A stretch of 64,000 nucleotides of DNA from Brooklawnia propionicigenes. GTDB taxonomy: Bacteria; Actinomycetota; Actinomycetes; Propionibacteriales; Propionibacteriaceae. The notes beneath the pieces were generated by a model, which was not told the origin of the DNA, did not search any database, and saw only the letters and a list, made by a program, of their open reading frames with translations. Positions within the stretch are counted from its first letter, which is position 1, and each line of letters starts with the position of its first letter. Location of the stretch: assembly GCF_030297015.1 (NCBI RefSeq), contig NZ_AP028056.1:816939-880938 (forward strand), read 5' to 3'. The position numbers and the translations under genes are program-made. Of the stretch, positions 63,684 to 64,000 are shown piece by piece.

Positions 63684-64000
63684 TCAGACCAACGGGTTGA
63701 TGATGATCGACTCTTCGCGTCCCGGGCCCACCCCGATGCCGCTGATCCGGCAATGGATCAGATCCTCCAGATGGTGAACGTAGGCCTGGCAGTTGGCGGG
63801 CAACTCGTCGAAGCTGCGCGCGGCCGAAATGTCTTCGGTCCAGCCGGGCACGTACTCGTAGATCGGCTTGGCAGCGCACAGCTCGGGCTGGGTCATCGGG
63901 TAGACGTCGCTGCGGGTGCCGTTGATGTCGTAGGCCACACACACCGGGATCTGGTCCCAGCCGGACAGCACGTCCAACTTGGTGAGGAAGATATCGGTAC
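63684..64000 (-). CDS. purA: Adenylosuccinate synthetase, C-terminal part (5' end outside window)
   Basis: About 105 C-terminal residues of PurA are visible; the frame is open at the right edge, where [16 protein letters not shown] is read, the conserved PurA C-terminal stretch. [12 protein letters not shown] and the final [16 protein letters not shown] are also typical. PurA makes adenylosuccinate from IMP, followed by PurB elsewhere in this window. The GTPase N-terminal part lies right of the window. Confidence 0.92.
   Translation of the reverse strand, partial: TDIFLTKLDVLSGWDQIPVCVAYDINGTRSDVYPMTQPELCAAKPIYEYVPGWTEDISAARSFDELPANCQAYVHHLEDLIHCRISGIGVGPGREESIIINPLV

Overview
The window is high-GC DNA from an actinobacterium. 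Support for that: a DUF3073 protein that is characteristic of the phylum; many genes whose start codon lies 6-7 bases after a TANNNT -10 box, the actinobacterial leaderless arrangement; a DtxR/IdeR-like box; a DinB/DUF664 protein; and a leaderless poly-cysteine leader ORF of the kind known from mycobacteria. The gene set would suit a propionibacterial or related lineage, but the sequence alone does not fix the genus.

Region 1 (1-13.1 kb) is a BREX type 2 (Pgl) phage-defence operon, cut by the left window edge. It holds the C-terminal half of the methyltransferase PglX, then the ATPase PglY, the alkaline-phosphatase-like PglZ, an extra AAA+ ATPase with its own apparent promoter, BrxD and the helicase BrxHI. 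Region 2 (13.1-17.4 kb) is a scar zone. It contains a 5'-truncated IS481-type transposase, a membrane-protein remnant, a frameshifted flavodoxin remnant, a serine-recombinase remnant and an exact 22-bp direct repeat around an intact CPBP protease gene, beside a DUF3267 metalloprotease-like gene and an unknown membrane protein.

Region 3 (17.4-32.3 kb) carries accessory metabolism: a metallophosphoesterase, an unknown protein, an acyl-CoA synthetase divergent from a 2,4-diaminopentanoate-dehydrogenase-like gene with a FadR-type operator between them, a cysteine-rich leader ORF ahead of a stand-alone NIL-domain gene, and a quaternary-amine-type ABC importer interleaved with ribokinase and nucleoside hydrolase. 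DinB, proC and the nickel-pincer genes larB and larC follow.

Region 4 (32.3-52.6 kb) is mostly core: tRNA-Asp and tRNA-Phe, purine genes (purM, purF, purL, purQ, purS, purC, purB, purD; purA enters at the right edge), pdxH, an rpiB-like isomerase, a dipeptidase and an apparently iron-regulated gene. Most purine transcription units seem to start leaderless. Region 5 (52.8-62.4 kb) is one run of tightly coupled genes for a nickel/peptide-type ABC importer and urease (fused ureAB, then ureC, ureF, ureG, ureD). There is no ureE, and UreG has a histidine-rich tail. serB and the C-terminal end of purA close the window.
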